A stretch of 64,000 nucleotides of DNA from Plectrocnemia conspersa (Eukaryota > Arthropoda > Insecta > Trichoptera > Polycentropodidae), in the NCBI GenBank assembly GCA_009617715.1, contig VTFK01000026.1, forward strand, positions 496,001 to 560,000, in the 5' to 3' direction. This document shows positions 1-13,479 of this stretch, piece by piece (positions within the stretch are counted from its first letter, which is position 1; each line of letters begins with the position of its first letter). The notes beneath the pieces are model-generated. The model searched no databases, had not been told where the DNA came from, and saw only the letters and a list, made by a program, of their open reading frames with translations. Both the position numbers and the translations under genes were made by a program.

Positions 1-2570
1 GAAAAATCAGGGGCATTCAATATCATACACTTTAATATTTGATCACTATAGTTGAAATCGATTTAGATATTACCAAATCAATGGCTAATCACCATGTCAT
101 CGAACAGAGGAAGACGATTGATATTTGCATTTCCTTTGGATAATTGAATAACTTGATTTTATATTAAATTACGCAGGGAAAATTATTTCAAATTGAAAAC
201 AAAGTTCAAATTATTATTACACGACATTAAAATAAATAATCTGTTCATTTAAAAAGGTTTTAAATCGCTGTGTGTGTATAATAGCGATAAGACAGCGTTC
301 GCACGCTCTTGATGCTGTCGCATCGCTTTTATTTCAGACTTAAGAGATAATATCGTGTTGTTGGTCTTCTGCGGTTGTTAATGTTATACGACGTACCGTA
401 TTTTCAACACGTCAAAAGCTTAAAAGTCGAGCTTTAAGTTTTCGTTATAAATCGTATTTTTTTATTATCGATCCTGTTTTTTTTTTAAATACGTGTAACT
501 TTTTCAATTCGCGATCGGAAACTATCAAAGGTTGTTACGCATTAAGCTTTTATTATTCGTATAAGGAAGGGAAACCACCATATAGATACGGCGGCTGTAA
601 CAGACGGACGTATAAAGTATTTTTATAACATTGGATTTTTTATTAAGACTCGCAAGGCGCAAATGCGAGCGTAAGTGATAAAGTAACTGCCTTAAATTCG
701 TCGATATTAAAATTACGCAAGAACGTGAGAACGTACAACTTTTCATTGTTAATATTTCAGAGTTATTTATTGGTTTCAGTTATAAGTGGGAGAGGTTTAA
801 AGATAATTGCTAATTAACGAGCGTAGGTATCTACTAACAAGCAGTCGTAAGTTAAGTGCTCGAGTTCAAACGCTTTGTTAAATATTGTAGGTACATGGGT
901 GATTGTATGTAAATATTTATGTTAACACATGAACCTATTACCAATTTATTTTTATATAATGTATGTGTTATTTTTAACTGCTACTTTGATTCTAAAATAT
1001 TTTAGAAAAATTTTAAACTTTATCTATATTTCCAGAGTTTCCCATTTAATATACTATTTTTTTAATTATTGATTATTCATCAATGAGTTTCTTAATTTTT
1101 AAATGATCTCATATTTAAGAATAATTTGTGTGAATATTAAAATTTAAGATTTCAACAACTTAAAATATTACATTACCTCGTAGCTAATTTGTAATTTTAC
1201 TCATCCGTGAGAAAAATAAAACGTATTAGCTATGGTGTAATTCATTTTGTTTTATTAAATAAAAGAAAGGTATATTATTTAATTATCCCATGATTTCATT
1301 ATTGTTGTTCGTTATTACCTATTTTTAGACAATTTTATTTTAATTTATCTGTGTGAATTAACTTAGAAAGGCACTGCTTCGCAATGAATTAAAACACATC
1401 AGGTAATCATTTACTAACTTACTTTCCGCCGCAAATTTAAAAGCAAGTAGCATGTTTAAATTATATAAAATAAAAAATCAGCTGTATTCAAAGCAGGTTT
1501 GAAAAAGGCAGAGTACATTTTTACAGAGAAAAAAGTACATTTTCTGGTCAACAAGAAATAGGAATGGTGGATAGAATAAAGGACTAATGACTAAAATAAG
1601 ATTAAATACATTTTTTACAAGATTATGATAAAACATTGTTATTTATTGCAAAATATAATATATAATAAAATATAATAAATCTAATTTGAAATAAATTAAT
1701 AATGATATAATTAGGTGCTTGTATGCTTAATAAATTTTAGCCATTTTTTGCGTTGGTTTATATGTTAATTACTAACTATAATCTCATTTTCATGCAAAAA
1801 TATTTACCCAGATTATTGTGGATGTAATCAGTAAAAAGATTTTATTTATACAATCAGCAATGGATAGCAGCCACTTGATATGCTCAAAAAATATGACTAA
1901 AAAATTACTTTCAACAGGCAATAAATAAACATTATTCGTATTGATTTAAAAGAAAATTCAATACCAGTCATTGGGAAGTCATTAACATACATACGTCATT
2001 AGTAAAGGACATTTATATATTATAATACAAATTATTTGTTTATGCAAAAATTATAAGGTAAATATTAATTAAAAATACAGATTCAACAATTACCTTTTAT
2101 CTATTTATTTTATAATTATAATATTATTTACTTCTTTATTTACAAATTAGCGATCATACTTTGCGTTTTTGATTACTTCGATCTATGTACATACATATGT
2201 ACATAGATCAAAAAGCGGATATTCAGAAAGAATACACAAATATAACTTTATTCAGCGGCAAAGCGTAAAAATAAAAGCATAACTATGATTCATATGTAAT
2301 TAAAATGATAAAAGTAAAAATGCATTAGATATAATATACATTTGGCGAGGTTTCAGTGGGGTCGACTATATCTCGGATTCTGGGGTGTAAATAAGCAAAA
2401 TTTTCGATAGAAGATATTTAATATAATAATAGCTGAGATGAGGTGGGTGGTTGAGATAATCATACGTTTAATAGCCTATTATTTAAGTCTTAAGAATCAA
2501 CATAATTGAAATTAAAAATAATAGGCTCGTGTCACCACTGTCCTAACCGTCACTATTAATAATATCACTT
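1..2570. other. AT-rich intergenic or intronic stretch without a supported gene
   Basis: No open frame with family resemblance and convincing splice sites is visible on either strand. GC-richer sequence at about 280-760 has only short frames. A 30-bp near-perfect palindrome at 2180-2209 (arms gatctatgtacata) lies in otherwise featureless AT-rich DNA. Confidence 0.5.
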
Positions 2571-2572
2571 CC

Positions 2573-2890
2573 TTACTCAACTCTTTCGCCTATGTCTGAC
2601 AACTCAGCTACCAAGACCTTAACAGGAATCGTCAGATTCAGCAGCCGACACCGTTGAAGCACGACCAGAATTTTTTCATCGAAGTGCTCGGACATCTTTA
2701 CTAAGGCCTTGCCACCGTCACGTATTTGCAATGAAATGCACTTACATAATAAATTTACTGCTCCTACGTCAGGAATATAGATACAGAAGAAGATGGCCAA
2801 GATAGAGGCGTTTGCCGGCATACGATGCTCTGAGGCCTTAATGGACTTGGCAGACGTGACTATGAAACAGTTTTTGATATTACGTTACAT
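2573..2890 (-). CDS. Unrecognised open frame of about 100 codons, uncertain
   Basis: On the minus strand a frame stays open for roughly 105 codons, with the first ATG at 2821 giving 82 residues. The predicted chain has a hydrophobic N-terminal stretch (ASILAIFFCIY) followed by a charged part containing KMSEHFDEK and ending LSDIGERVE. I do not recognise a family. The stretch is richer in GC than its surroundings, and no clear splice partner or promoter is visible. It could be a gene fragment, a terminal exon or chance. The region just upstream (2880-2910) carries a small inverted repeat, tacgttacat with atgtaacg. Confidence 0.2.
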
Positions 2891-3784
2891 TTTTTTTTTA
2901 TGTAACGTGTACGCATGAGAGCAATCTCTTTTCCGGATCATCCAGAAGCACATTCGAGAGTTCATACATCACGACCTTATCCTGTTAGCCATCCTCGGAC
3001 TCACGCGAGGATATATTTAACACGCCGACGCACCGTGTTAATACAAAGTCGATACTAATCCTTTAAAGTCTCAAGCTTTCGATGTTGTGACAGGCTAACA
3101 CGTATGATGTATGCGCATAGTATGGATCGTATAAGCATGAAAGCGAATGTGCGGAGATAAAAATAAAGATCTGGTTGTAAAAACGCATGAGGTGGAGTAG
3201 TTTTCCGTTTTTGGTACGAGAAAAAACGCACCGATTGGGGCATGCGTTAAATTCCAAGATTGAAACAATGAACTATACGGATTGAATGATTAATTGTTGC
3301 GATTGCGAAAATGCGTGGCGAGAATTCATGGTGGTGTTTTATATATTTACTACGATATTCTCTCCATTCTATGGACATCAATAAATCATTGTATTATTAA
3401 ATAGCATATTGCATAAGTAATAAGGAGTTTATAAATTATTTTATTTATAAGTGAGTTACAATAATTTTCAATAGTTAGTGTTATTATTTGCCATAACAAA
3501 AAATATATTTAGCAGCTATTATGTTTTTTATGATAATTATAGTATAAACAAATCATTGTAAAACTTTTATTATGTAGCAATTTAATTTATGGACCGACAC
3601 TGTAGCTCTGGTGTCGTATAAAATGGACCAACTAATGCAGATTAATTTTATCAACAGATGGTCGTCCAATGAAGTTTCTGCAGTAAGTTATATTTCAGTT
3701 AGACGTCATTATTATAGTGAAAAATATGGAAAACTGCAATGGAAACAGTTAAAACTGAGTACATAGATAATGTCATAAGTCGTA

Positions 3785-4599
3785 GAGTACGCTCGGGATA
3801 AGGATTCCGGTTTGTTATTGTGTGCATGAACTGTGTGGCTGAAAACAATTTCGCTCAGAATATTTATTTTTTTATTTTAAAAGAAAATATATGTTTATTT
3901 AACATACATACATCTGAGCTAAGTTGGAAATTTCAACGGACAATTAAAAATATATTATATAATCGAAGAAACCAGACATTGATGTCATTAATTAAATATT
4001 TGCAAAATTCAAAAATCTTTCACTAGTCAAAAAAAGAATGAAGTCTTTAGCTATTCTTCAAAAGCAAAAAGATATAAAACGGGGAAAGAAATTATTCGCA
4101 GATTGTTTAATGGCTCGACGGCTCTATTAAATCATTAGAATCCATTGAATAAATTAAAAAATTATCATTGGCACAACGATAAGAATAATAACTTTTTTAA
4201 GCCTTACAGAGAATAGTGTAAAAAAACCAACAACGTACGGATTAATGGAAAAATAGTTAAAATGTTTTGAACCCAGATATGCCCAAGAAATTTTGTTCTC
4301 TTAAAATTTCATTTATAAATAAAAAAAACAGTGGCACGAATTTAGTGAACTACCCATGGAACAGTGGGCATATCTGGGTTAAACCAATATCAACAAAAAA
4401 TTATTTAAAATACATCACTACGGAAGATCGAACTTCTGTGCCACACTGCACTTTAATAACGAATACCAGCGTTGACGAATCAGTGACTGCCCTTAAAAGA
4501 GAAAGCGAGACAACGAAGTACACGCTACATTGCTTCTCCTTCTCATATACATGTACACGCACACAATAACAAACCGGCATCCTTGTCCCGAGCGTACTC
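3785..4599. mobile_element. TA-flanked inverted-repeat DNA transposon, non-autonomous
   Basis: Both ends carry imperfect terminal inverted repeats of about 45 bp. The left starts GAGTACGCTCGGGATAAGG and the right ends with the complement of GAGTACGCTCGGGACAAGG; both continue through CCGGTTTGTTATTGTGTG. A TA dinucleotide abuts each end (3783-3784 and 4600-4601), as expected for TA target-site duplication in the Tc1/mariner group. The 815-bp interior has no intact transposase; short open frames inside look accidental. Another small element is inserted at 4272-4378, and a right-end copy lies at about 25,770-25,822. Confidence 0.75.
4272..4378. mobile_element. 107-bp piggyBac-like miniature element nested in the 3785-4599 element
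   Basis: Terminal inverted repeats CCCAGATATGCCCA and its complement flank a short AT-rich centre. The right flank is TTAA (4379-4382) and the left flank is TGAA (4268-4271), one substitution from TTAA. CCC termini next to TTAA are the hallmark of piggyBac-family insertions. There is no coding capacity. It must have arrived after the host element. Confidence 0.55.
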
Positions 4600-4689
4600 T
4601 ACTAGTGTAAATGTGTCACTAGACGAATCAGGGATGATTTGGTTTATATCAAATAAAGAGAAGTACCACATTAATATTTATTTATTTAA

Positions 4690-7590
4690 ATTAAATTTTG
4701 ATCATCGTAATATCGCTAGCAGGTTACCCTAATGCGTCACAATGTTCGAAAAACAATACATAGTATTATTTCAATACACATTAAAGTATAATAAAAATAA
4801 TACATAAAAAGAAACAATATTAAAATTAATTATACGAACCGGACTAGCTCTTCGTAGCTGACATTAAACAGAGCAATGTGCAATACTAGCGTATTAAAGG
4901 AGCCGGATTTCGACAACCATAGGCGGAGTCGGTAAGTGCGGACGTCCTAGCTCTAACGCCATCAAAAGAGGACGCGATCGTGATTCATGAAGACGTTCCG
5001 GAACGCAAAGCTAAACTTTTCGAGAAAGTTTAAAAAAAAAGGCTTAGCGACAGACAACTTTCTGCGAGAACTCAGTGAATGTTCTGCTATAAATTAAGAT
5101 GCCACTGATCTGTTTCAGTTGAAGCACGCGAATTAAAATTAAAACAAAATTACCAAAAAATCATGAAATTAAATGAGTAAATATAAAGTATTTTTCTCTA
5201 TAATATAACAGCAGTAACTTTGAATAAACTACAAATGACAAATATGCAAAAATTCAATTAGTAGATAATGTGACGTATTATTAAGATTTTTTCATTTGCT
5301 TTTTAATTTATATTTTTACATAGATTTAAAAATGCCTGTCAAACGCATACATTACTTAATTTTTCTCTGAGATAGCCAAGATAGAATTAAAACTAGTATT
5401 TCTCAGACTGTGTATTTATTAATATTAAAATAATTAAAACTGTATTGCATTTTTTGATATGCATAAATTATTTTTATGTTCTTTGTTTATGGTAGGTTAG
5501 GTTAGATTCTCGTTGTTTTATCAATAGATACTATGTTATTATCCTACGCGTTTCGATTTATATATAATACCATATTAAATTTCAATATTTTAATTAAATA
5601 TCTTATTTAGAAGATAGTATAGATAAATTCTACATAAAAAAGGTATTACCAGCAATCAATTTTGCAAGAGTTATGCAATATATTGACAGTCACGATAAGG
5701 TTATTATAACTTACGTAACGGTCTGTATATAAACATATGTACGTAGTGCTATTAATTCTATAATTATTAATGTGAATTAAACGCCCAATATAATGAAATA
5801 AACAGAAAAAGTTAAATAGATAATATTTTTTACATAATGATTTTTATTCAAGGACAAACATCCTTCCATAATCTGACGCTAGTTAGGTTACTAACAAGAG
5901 ATAAGTGATTTTTTAAATTTCAAGGTGAATTTGGAAAAAAAGTTTTTTTGCTTTGCCCAAATAAATATTTGACAATAAAACAATTTAAACAGTACGTTCT
6001 GCGCCAATAACCATAAAATCTGATTATTTAGGTAGTTCGCTTCGGCAATAATATTTAACTATAAAATTACAGTTATCAATCCATGTCGATGATGAAACAC
6101 ATGCGACCTGAGAGATTCTCATATTTAATCCTTTCACGCATCTTAACTTAACCGAAGTCTAAGCCGGTAAGATGCCAAGATTAGGTCTATAATCTTAACA
6201 GTTCAACAGGCGATATGCTAATATACCGGTCGGTGAAAAAGTATCAATCACGGTGTCAGATTTGATAAAATTGAACGAACACTACGAAACGGTTCGGCAC
6301 CACTGCGTTAATAAAATAATAATTATACAGTATATAAAAATTGTTAGTATGTTAATATTCGCAGCCTACCATTTCAATATTTATATCATTCATCATAATT
6401 AAACCGCTTAACGGTTCGTCTTCGTCATAAAGGCGAATATATTATAATAGAGATTCCGAGAAATTTTATCCGCGTTCGAATCTCGCCATGGGAAATTTAA
6501 TAATATAATAAATTGAATTACACCTGGGATTTTGTACATACGTACAACAAAGGTGACAAGTCATCAAAAAAATTACTCTCACAAAAGTTTAATCTGCTTT
6601 CCATTAGTCGAGTTATTTTTTGACCAACCACAAAAAATATGTGGTACGTTATTTATAACGAATGTATAATTGTTTTATGCCATCTCGACAGCTTCAGAGC
6701 GATTGCTAAGACTGAATTGACCGTAATCGGGAAAACTAATGCCATAAAATGATTTATTTCTTGCGTCATTAGTAGTCTAGTTTTTGTAACGTTGTTGAAA
6801 AAGTGTAATAAAGAGATGCCGGTCTGGTTTTTGGGATGATAAGATTGTATCAAAGAAGGCGTTGCTATAAAAACAAAGGGTTCGGTAGGAAGGGCCGGGG
6901 AGCGATTAAAGGGTCGAAGGATGAGGCGTTTCGAATCGTGTTTCAGACGCGTTATTTTATTATACTTTAATGTTTGAATTTGTGTAAAATTGTGAAGCAA
7001 ATATCGAAAGATGACCGGGTAACCAACCTTTTAATTGAATGCAATATGTTAATGAAGAGGGTGAGCGGACTACGTGGAGATTTATTGCAGTAGACATATC
7101 TTGTCAACACACTTCACTCGGTACATGCAACAGAATCTCTAAAGTGCAGCTTCCCAGTGATACAAATAATTTAAATTTGATCCTAATCTATTTCCATTGC
7201 ATAGCAATAAATATGATTTCAGCAAAAATATAAATTTACATAATTCGTGTTTTCAATACTATTGCCCTACTTTTGTCAAAATTTTTTTTTTTAAAATATA
7301 CAACTACTTTTGAGCTACTTTAAAATGAACTACGTAAGAAATTATATATTTTTTCACTCTACGTCTTAAATTACCATGGAAAAATTCATTCTAATGTATC
7401 TATACAATATAAAAACGTATATTCGAATATTAAATAGTAAACAATAACATTTTCGAATATATATTAGTAAATTTATTAAGAATAGAAAAACACAGTTATA
7501 ATAATATCTACAGGTTAACACATATTTCTAACAAGAAAAAGTATGAAAACTATTAATTTTAAATTATTAAAGCATTAAATGATCGTAGAT
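4690..7590. other. Non-coding stretch, no gene seen
   Basis: AT-rich sequence with GC-richer islands at about 4,850-5,110 and 6,050-6,310. The first island contains a donor-like gtcggtaagt near 4930, but no matching coding frame. At 6470-6500 there is a motif resembling a tRNA B box (GTTCGAATC) without a recognisable tRNA fold. I see no supported gene. Confidence 0.45.
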
Positions 7591-8520
7591 CTGCATACAT
7601 TTATTTAATGGATTGTGAGAAAGCATTTGATCGCGTAAAACAATATTATTTTATAGAGAGCCTAAGTTCTATTGGGCTATATGACAAATATGTAAGAATT
7701 TTCAGAAATCCCTATTGAAATTAATCAGCAGTAATAAGCATTGAAGGAGATCAAACTAAAAATATTCCAATAAAGATATATATCAGACAGGAATATGTTC
7801 TTTCTCCTACTCTTCTCAATTTATACTCCGAAACCATATTCAAAGAAGCACACCAGGGACTAAAGGAATAAAAATCGACACGGCAATATTTGCAGAGACT
7901 ATTAAAGATCTTTAAAGATCCTTGGATAGTGTAAATTAAAACTGTTTAAAAAGAGCTTACGAATAAATATTAATAAAACAAAATTTATGGTTATAAACAA
8001 ACTTCCCGTTGGCCCTATAAGTTTAACACTAGACAGATATAGAATTAGGTAAAAGCATTTCAAATTTCTGGGTAGTTGGGCAAAAGACAAATTAGACCCC
8101 GACGAAGAGAGGAAAGTCAGCATCGATTTTAAAATTTAATCTGATCCCACAAAGAAGTAATTACATCTTCGGCCCAAAATTAAATTCGTAAAGTGCTATG
8201 TCAGATGCGAGACCTGGACATTTTAACTATTATAATAAATAGACTGGGAGCGTTGAAACGTGGCTTTATAGGCGTATGCTGAAATTTCCATGGATTAAGA
8301 GACTTTAATGACCAAATTCTCTTCATGATAGGACGCGATCGAGAAATTCTATCAAGCATTAAACTGAGGAAGAAGGCGAACTTCGGACACATGATTCGAG
8401 GTTCAAAATATTAACTTCTTCATACCTAAATAATGGGAAAAGTTGAAGGTAAAAAATGGATCAGAAGAAAAGCACGTAATGGACTTGTTAAATTTACGCG
8501 TATGGACAAGGTTGACAGCA
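7590..8520 (+). pseudogene. Decayed LINE reverse transcriptase (endonuclease-reverse transcriptase type)
   Basis: Read in shifting plus-strand frames, the sequence follows a reverse-transcriptase open frame common in insect genomes. It begins MDCEKAFDRVK near 7610, then shows a variant of the VLSPTLLNLYSE block near 7800, LRININKTKFMVINK near 7960 and the fixed C-terminal segment MGKVEGKKWIRRKARNG near 8430. Many stops and frameshifts interrupt it, and the catalytic FADD box is not intact, so it cannot be active. It is 5'-truncated, and no poly(A) end was located. Confidence 0.8.
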
Positions 8521-8654
8521 GTGTTTCGTACTGCACAAGAAAAATAAATGTTTTCAATTTTAAATAAGTATGAAATTTCATTTTAAAATTCCTGCTACTG
8601 AAAAGATTCATTAAGTTACTGTTGATGTGGGCTTTATTGTCAGAAATGTATTGT

Positions 8655-8745
8655 AGCATCGCTCGTTGCTGAGCGTTCTCACTGCAACAGCGCCAACACG
8701 ATTTTGTTGCTTTTGGCGTGAATTTTTGACTTCCGAGAAAAAATT
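8655..8745 (+). repeat. Dispersed repeat family B, copy 1
   Basis: This segment starts GAGCGTTCTCACTGC and continues through CACGATTTTGTTGCTTTTGG to TTTTTGACTTCCGAGAA. The same order of blocks recurs at 31,985-32,055, 32,160-32,230 and 46,672-46,760. Just before it, GCTCGTTGCTGAGC is a short inverted repeat, echoed by the larger hairpin in the last copy. It does not look coding. Confidence 0.7.
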
Positions 8746-8924
8746 GAAAAAAAATTTTTTTGAATAAACTTTAATCAGCCCTCTTATATCATAAATCCAC
8801 AGTAATATCGTTAAGGATTGTTATCATTGTTTTAAAACATAGCGTAATATCGAAGTGCATACAAACTATTCTTCTGATTATTTTCCCTGAGAGATGAATT
8901 AGCTAAGTTTTTATTTTCGTCTTA

Positions 8925-9590
8925 TCCTAATGAAAGTTATAAAACTATAATTAGTTTTAGAACTTTCATTAGGTCAAGATGGGTTTGGTTAATTCGTGTA
9001 GGCTAGGTTTGGGTTTGAACAACAACTGTACGTTTTGCAAATTCAGTTTTAGAATAGCATAATTTACTAGCGCCTATCAGTTAAATTTTATTTTCGTTAG
9101 TAAAAATATATATTTACTGATAAACATGTATTTGGACTTCACCAGTAAAAATATAACTTCACCAAAAAATATACAAAAATACACATAAATATAAATAAAA
9201 TAAGTGTAAATATTATTGATAAGTATGCAAATATATGTATGTATATATGTACATAGATACGTATGAAAAAATTGAAATCATATAATTCTACTATAACTTG
9301 CCAGATAAATTATATTTTCACTGGTAAAAATATATTTCCAAGGTTGAAAATGTATTTCGATATGATTTCACTGAAATGACATATTTAAAAAAATATTTTT
9401 AATATTGCTAGATTTTTTGAAGGATAACTTAAGAATTTTTTGCTTAGAATCAGTGACGTATTTTAGATTTTATTAGGCTGAGGGGGCGCAAAAGTCGAGG
9501 TCGTTTTTTTAATATTTCGATTTCATTAAAATTCATAATATTTCATTAAATAACATGCATTTTTCTGGCCAAATTGAAAAGGGGAAAAGG
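8925..9590 (+). repeat. Dispersed repeat family A, copy 1
   Basis: From TTTTAGAACTTTCATTAGG through GCGCCTAT, the CACCAGTAAAAATAT blocks, GTTGAAATCATATAATT and CCAGATAAATTATATTTTCA to CATTTTTCTGGCCAA, this region matches the reverse complement of 45,930-46,465 block by block. This copy carries an extra segment at about 9,392-9,552 between the ACTGAAATGACATAT and CATTTTTCTGGCC blocks. No protein is encoded. The family is interspersed and of unknown class. Confidence 0.75.
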
Positions 9591-9599
9591 GGAAGGTTA

Positions 9600-12500
9600 T
9601 TCTTAAACAGTAATTAATAGAATTTAGATGAACCTTTATTTTTATAATACATTAAATTAAAGTACAAAAATTGAATCAAATCTATGTCTATGCTTCTGTT
9701 CAATAAAAGGTCATTCAGAATCATTTTAACAGATGTATGACAAACAAGTTTAACCTACATTTTTTTTTTTAAAAATATATCTATTTAATATAAATATTAC
9801 TTAATTTAAGAAAGATTCATTAGTAAATATTATACAATTTATTTTAAATGGAATAAGTTTACCTATACTCATAATTAACATGGTTCATTGTAATTATTTT
9901 TTATAATCATTCATTAAATAATTAATAAAAACTAAAAAAATAATATTTTAGTAAGTTTTATAACATGCAAGCATCTAAATGATAAATCAAGAACGATTTT
10001 TACTAAAATTTGATAATTTCAAGATATTTGGCAATTTATAATTGGTAAAGAATAATAAGATAAAATTAATTACTATTATTAATTGGAATATAAAATGAAT
10101 TATGTATTTTTTATATTAAATAGGCACGTACTACATACACGTAGTAATTAAAATCATTCGGATAAATCTCGCAAAAAAGCTCACAATGATACAAATCGTT
10201 CTCGCGACCCTCAGACCTCTAGTTTCCACCGACTTTCTACTAACGAGAAAAAACATGAGATACAAATTAACACGTGGCATTTGTTTAATACAAATCGTTT
10301 TCTAGCGTGTATGCAAGGTCATTCGGGTCACATCTCAATAAAAAAAATCGCCATTGTTTCTGCACTTCGATTGTTTTCGATTTTTAACGAACGATAGTGA
10401 AATTTCCCGCTACGTCTCGAGCGTCAACTATTTTAATTAATAGCCATATTAACGGTGTTTAAATATTTGCTTACTGGTGTATTTAACGAAATTTCATCAG
10501 CATGAACGCACATCAATATATTTCTGTTATTTGTCAGGCGTTCAGAATTCCTTTTGGATAGATAAAATCACACCTGAGCGGTCGGTCATGCGTCGAACGC
10601 GTCGAGTATGTATAATATTATATGTGTATTTTTTCTCTCTTTTAAATGACGATCATTATAGCGGTCATATTAGGACGTGTTCTTTCTCAATAATAAGATT
10701 GGCCATATCGTTTCGTGTCTGAGTCACGAAAACAAATCGCCACGGAACTATGGCCTTACGGCACGATTCCCATGGCCGGCCCATCGATGGGGGCTTGCCC
10801 AGTAATTAAGGAGGCTTCACCGCGAACAATCTTCCTCTCATATTTTACATAAACGACGTCACGAAGTTTGGGGGCTTTTATTCGCTGCGAATATTGCACC
10901 GGCCACGAAAATAAACTACGAGAGGTCGCAAACGTGTGTGTAAAGGTTGTGATCGAGAATTCTGCAAAATTTAGAGATTATCTTATAATGAGGATCCCTT
11001 AAAATATATACTACATAAACACGATTTATTATATCTCACGTTCAGAACATAAGATACGTATTGAAGATGTCGAAATTTTGATACCATCTATTATTTAGAT
11101 ATGAAATGCCATCGATATAAATACAAATAGTAACTATTCATTGGCGATACTAATTAATAAATAATTTAATTTAATTAAGCTTCAAAGAATTGTTTAGCTT
11201 AGCCTCCATCACACCCTTTGGCCAAAGCATGTAACTTCCAGGTGCCCTTTTGAAGGCGACCATCCAATAATGACAAAATATACATACAACAATGTTTAGT
11301 CGATGCAAGGCCGAGAGTTTTGCTTCAATTTTTGTATATCGAAGCTTATGAAAATATGGTTTAAAATGTGTTTATGTTGTGATAGTCTCGCGGCTACTGT
11401 TACCAATTAACGATTTCTCGTGCTTTATTTGGCAAAATAAATACAGGTTCTTTAAAGTGTTTTAAACTTTAAATCAGTACGAATATTTATTTTAATTATT
11501 CCAGCTGCCAAAAATGATACAACTCGGTATATGAAAAAAATCATAATAAATTACTTTCGACAGATAAAAAATTAACCATTATAGTATTGACTTGAAAAAG
11601 ATAAAAATAATAATACATAGCTGCAAAATATAACCTTGGATATATGAGCAATTTCTGAAAATTCAGCAATTACAAAATGTTTCCATCTTTGTTTTGTTTG
11701 TCGATTTTTAATGATTGAAATCTTTTACTATAAATAACAAAGATAAGAAAATTAATTTTGAAAAATAAAAAAGGTTCAATATACAGTTTATTTAAAAAAT
11801 GCTACATATAAGTACATGTAAAAACTAAATATGTGACTGTGTAGCAATAAATTAAAACGCGGATTATCGGTAAGTTATCTTCGTATATGGTCAAAGATGT
11901 CATCCAACTTGTTTCGATGGCTGGTCTCATGTCAAAACAATTAATTGATTGACGTGTGTTGTAATGACGTACGCATGTTTTTTTTAATATTATTTAGATA
12001 AAAAATATCTATCCACCGACTTACTTTAATTTATGTATTTATAGTACAATTAACGTTTATTACTGACGTAAAGAGCGATAAAAGAAAAGATGTATATGAA
12101 GAGGCTTTCGCATTTAAATTCCTACATGATCTGGTGTTGTATATATACTATAACGATTATTTTTTATCTGTAAAATTAAATTTTATGTATCAGTAGACGC
12201 GTACTATATAATAAAATTACATTAATAATCGATAATTTCACATTAATTCGCAATATCTTGAATTAAAATTAAGCGGTTAAAATAATTTATGAAGAGTTTT
12301 AATAAATGTTATGAACTTGATTTAGAAAATAAATTAAAGGCTTGCTTAATGTATTATTTGTATAATTATAATAGTTATCCGCTGATAGCTATTATGGTAC
12401 ACGTCCTTGAACTTATAGCCATAACGTGCGATCGAACGGGCAGGTTGTTCGAAAGTGAATTTGTTTATTTTCTTTTAATTTATTTTACAAAATTACAGGT

Positions 12501-12840
12501 ATCGCATTGCCCGCGTGGAGGATAAACGACCTCTTTCATTAGAGGTCCATGGTTGCGTCCCACACGTTGAGAGGTCACGAATATCGTGTGTTCAAATTAT
12601 ATAAATTTACCCGATGAACTCTACCAGTGACCGACACGGTTTATACAATGTGTGTGTATATTTTATTTTGTGCAGTAAAATAAAAATAAAATTTAAGAAG
12701 ATCATTCAAAGGGTACTTACTAACTTCTACATAGCAATGAGTAGAAAATATCAGATTACATAGAAAAGATTAAAACATTTTTTGAGGGTTGAAGAGAAGC
12801 GATTTAAAGGAGAATAAACAAGATTTATTAACTCTTACTA
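9600..12840. other. Non-coding stretch with GC-richer islands
   Basis: No gene is supported here. Islands of higher GC and lower repetitiveness lie at about 10,130-10,420 and 10,740-10,930; the latter contains CCCATGGCCGGCCCATCGAT. Frames inside them are short. They might be conserved regulatory DNA of a gene outside the window, which I cannot test by reading one sequence. Confidence 0.4.
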
Positions 12841-12855
12841 TAGTATTTTATACGC

Positions 12856-12907
12856 ATAAATAAAAATGGTTAACTACTTAAAAAAGCAGTTAACCATTTT
12901 TATTTAT
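12856..12907. repeat. Perfect 20-bp inverted repeat (hairpin)
   Basis: The arms ataaataaaaatggttaact and its exact complement are separated by 12 bases. No gene ends here, so a terminator role is not indicated. It may be the remains of a fold-back or transposon end, lying about 600 bp before the mariner relic. Confidence 0.7.
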
Positions 12908-13479
12908 TTTGTAATATGCATTATTCAATATGCGATGCATGCTTAAAACGAGATTTTTTTCAATGATTTTTCACTATAGTGGTTTACGATATTTTTCATT
13001 GTTCAGATTGTTCAACTTTTGCGTGGCACGTTTTTCAATGGCTGTTAAAACCATTAGAGTGATACTGTGAGTTTAAAATTAAAATCATTAATAGTGTTAT
13101 ATTAAAAGTTAATTTTAGTGTTTTATTTTTACTTAATTAAAGGTTTAATATTCAGTTCATTTAAGTTTTATTATATATACTCAATTGTAATTAACTAATA
13201 AAATTATATTGTTTTAAATATAGATTTCTCATTTCAAGGTTATAAAATATTATTAACTCTTATAAATAAACGTTTGTATAAACTATTTAAGAATTATCTA
13301 AAACCAGTCGAGTAGTTTGTAAAAGAATGACACATACATATGTAGAACCATCGTAAAACTAGCAAAACAAAACTAGTAGATCCACCATCGATGAATATGT
13401 AAAAATATACAGGACATTGCGCTTAGTAATCGCCGAATCAAGCGAAGCAATTTTGGGTATGAAACGATAAGCAACAATA

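Noticed and set aside
4267..4569. 100-codon plus-strand frame near 4,300-4,570
   Set aside because: It lies inside two nested inverted-repeat elements and reads through their termini.
5490..5506. GGTTAGGTTAG resembling the insect telomere repeat TTAGG
   Set aside because: Only about two units; too short to mean a telomeric or interstitial array.
6470..6500. tRNA-like GTTCGAATC word
   Set aside because: No acceptor stem, D arm or anticodon arm can be folded around it.
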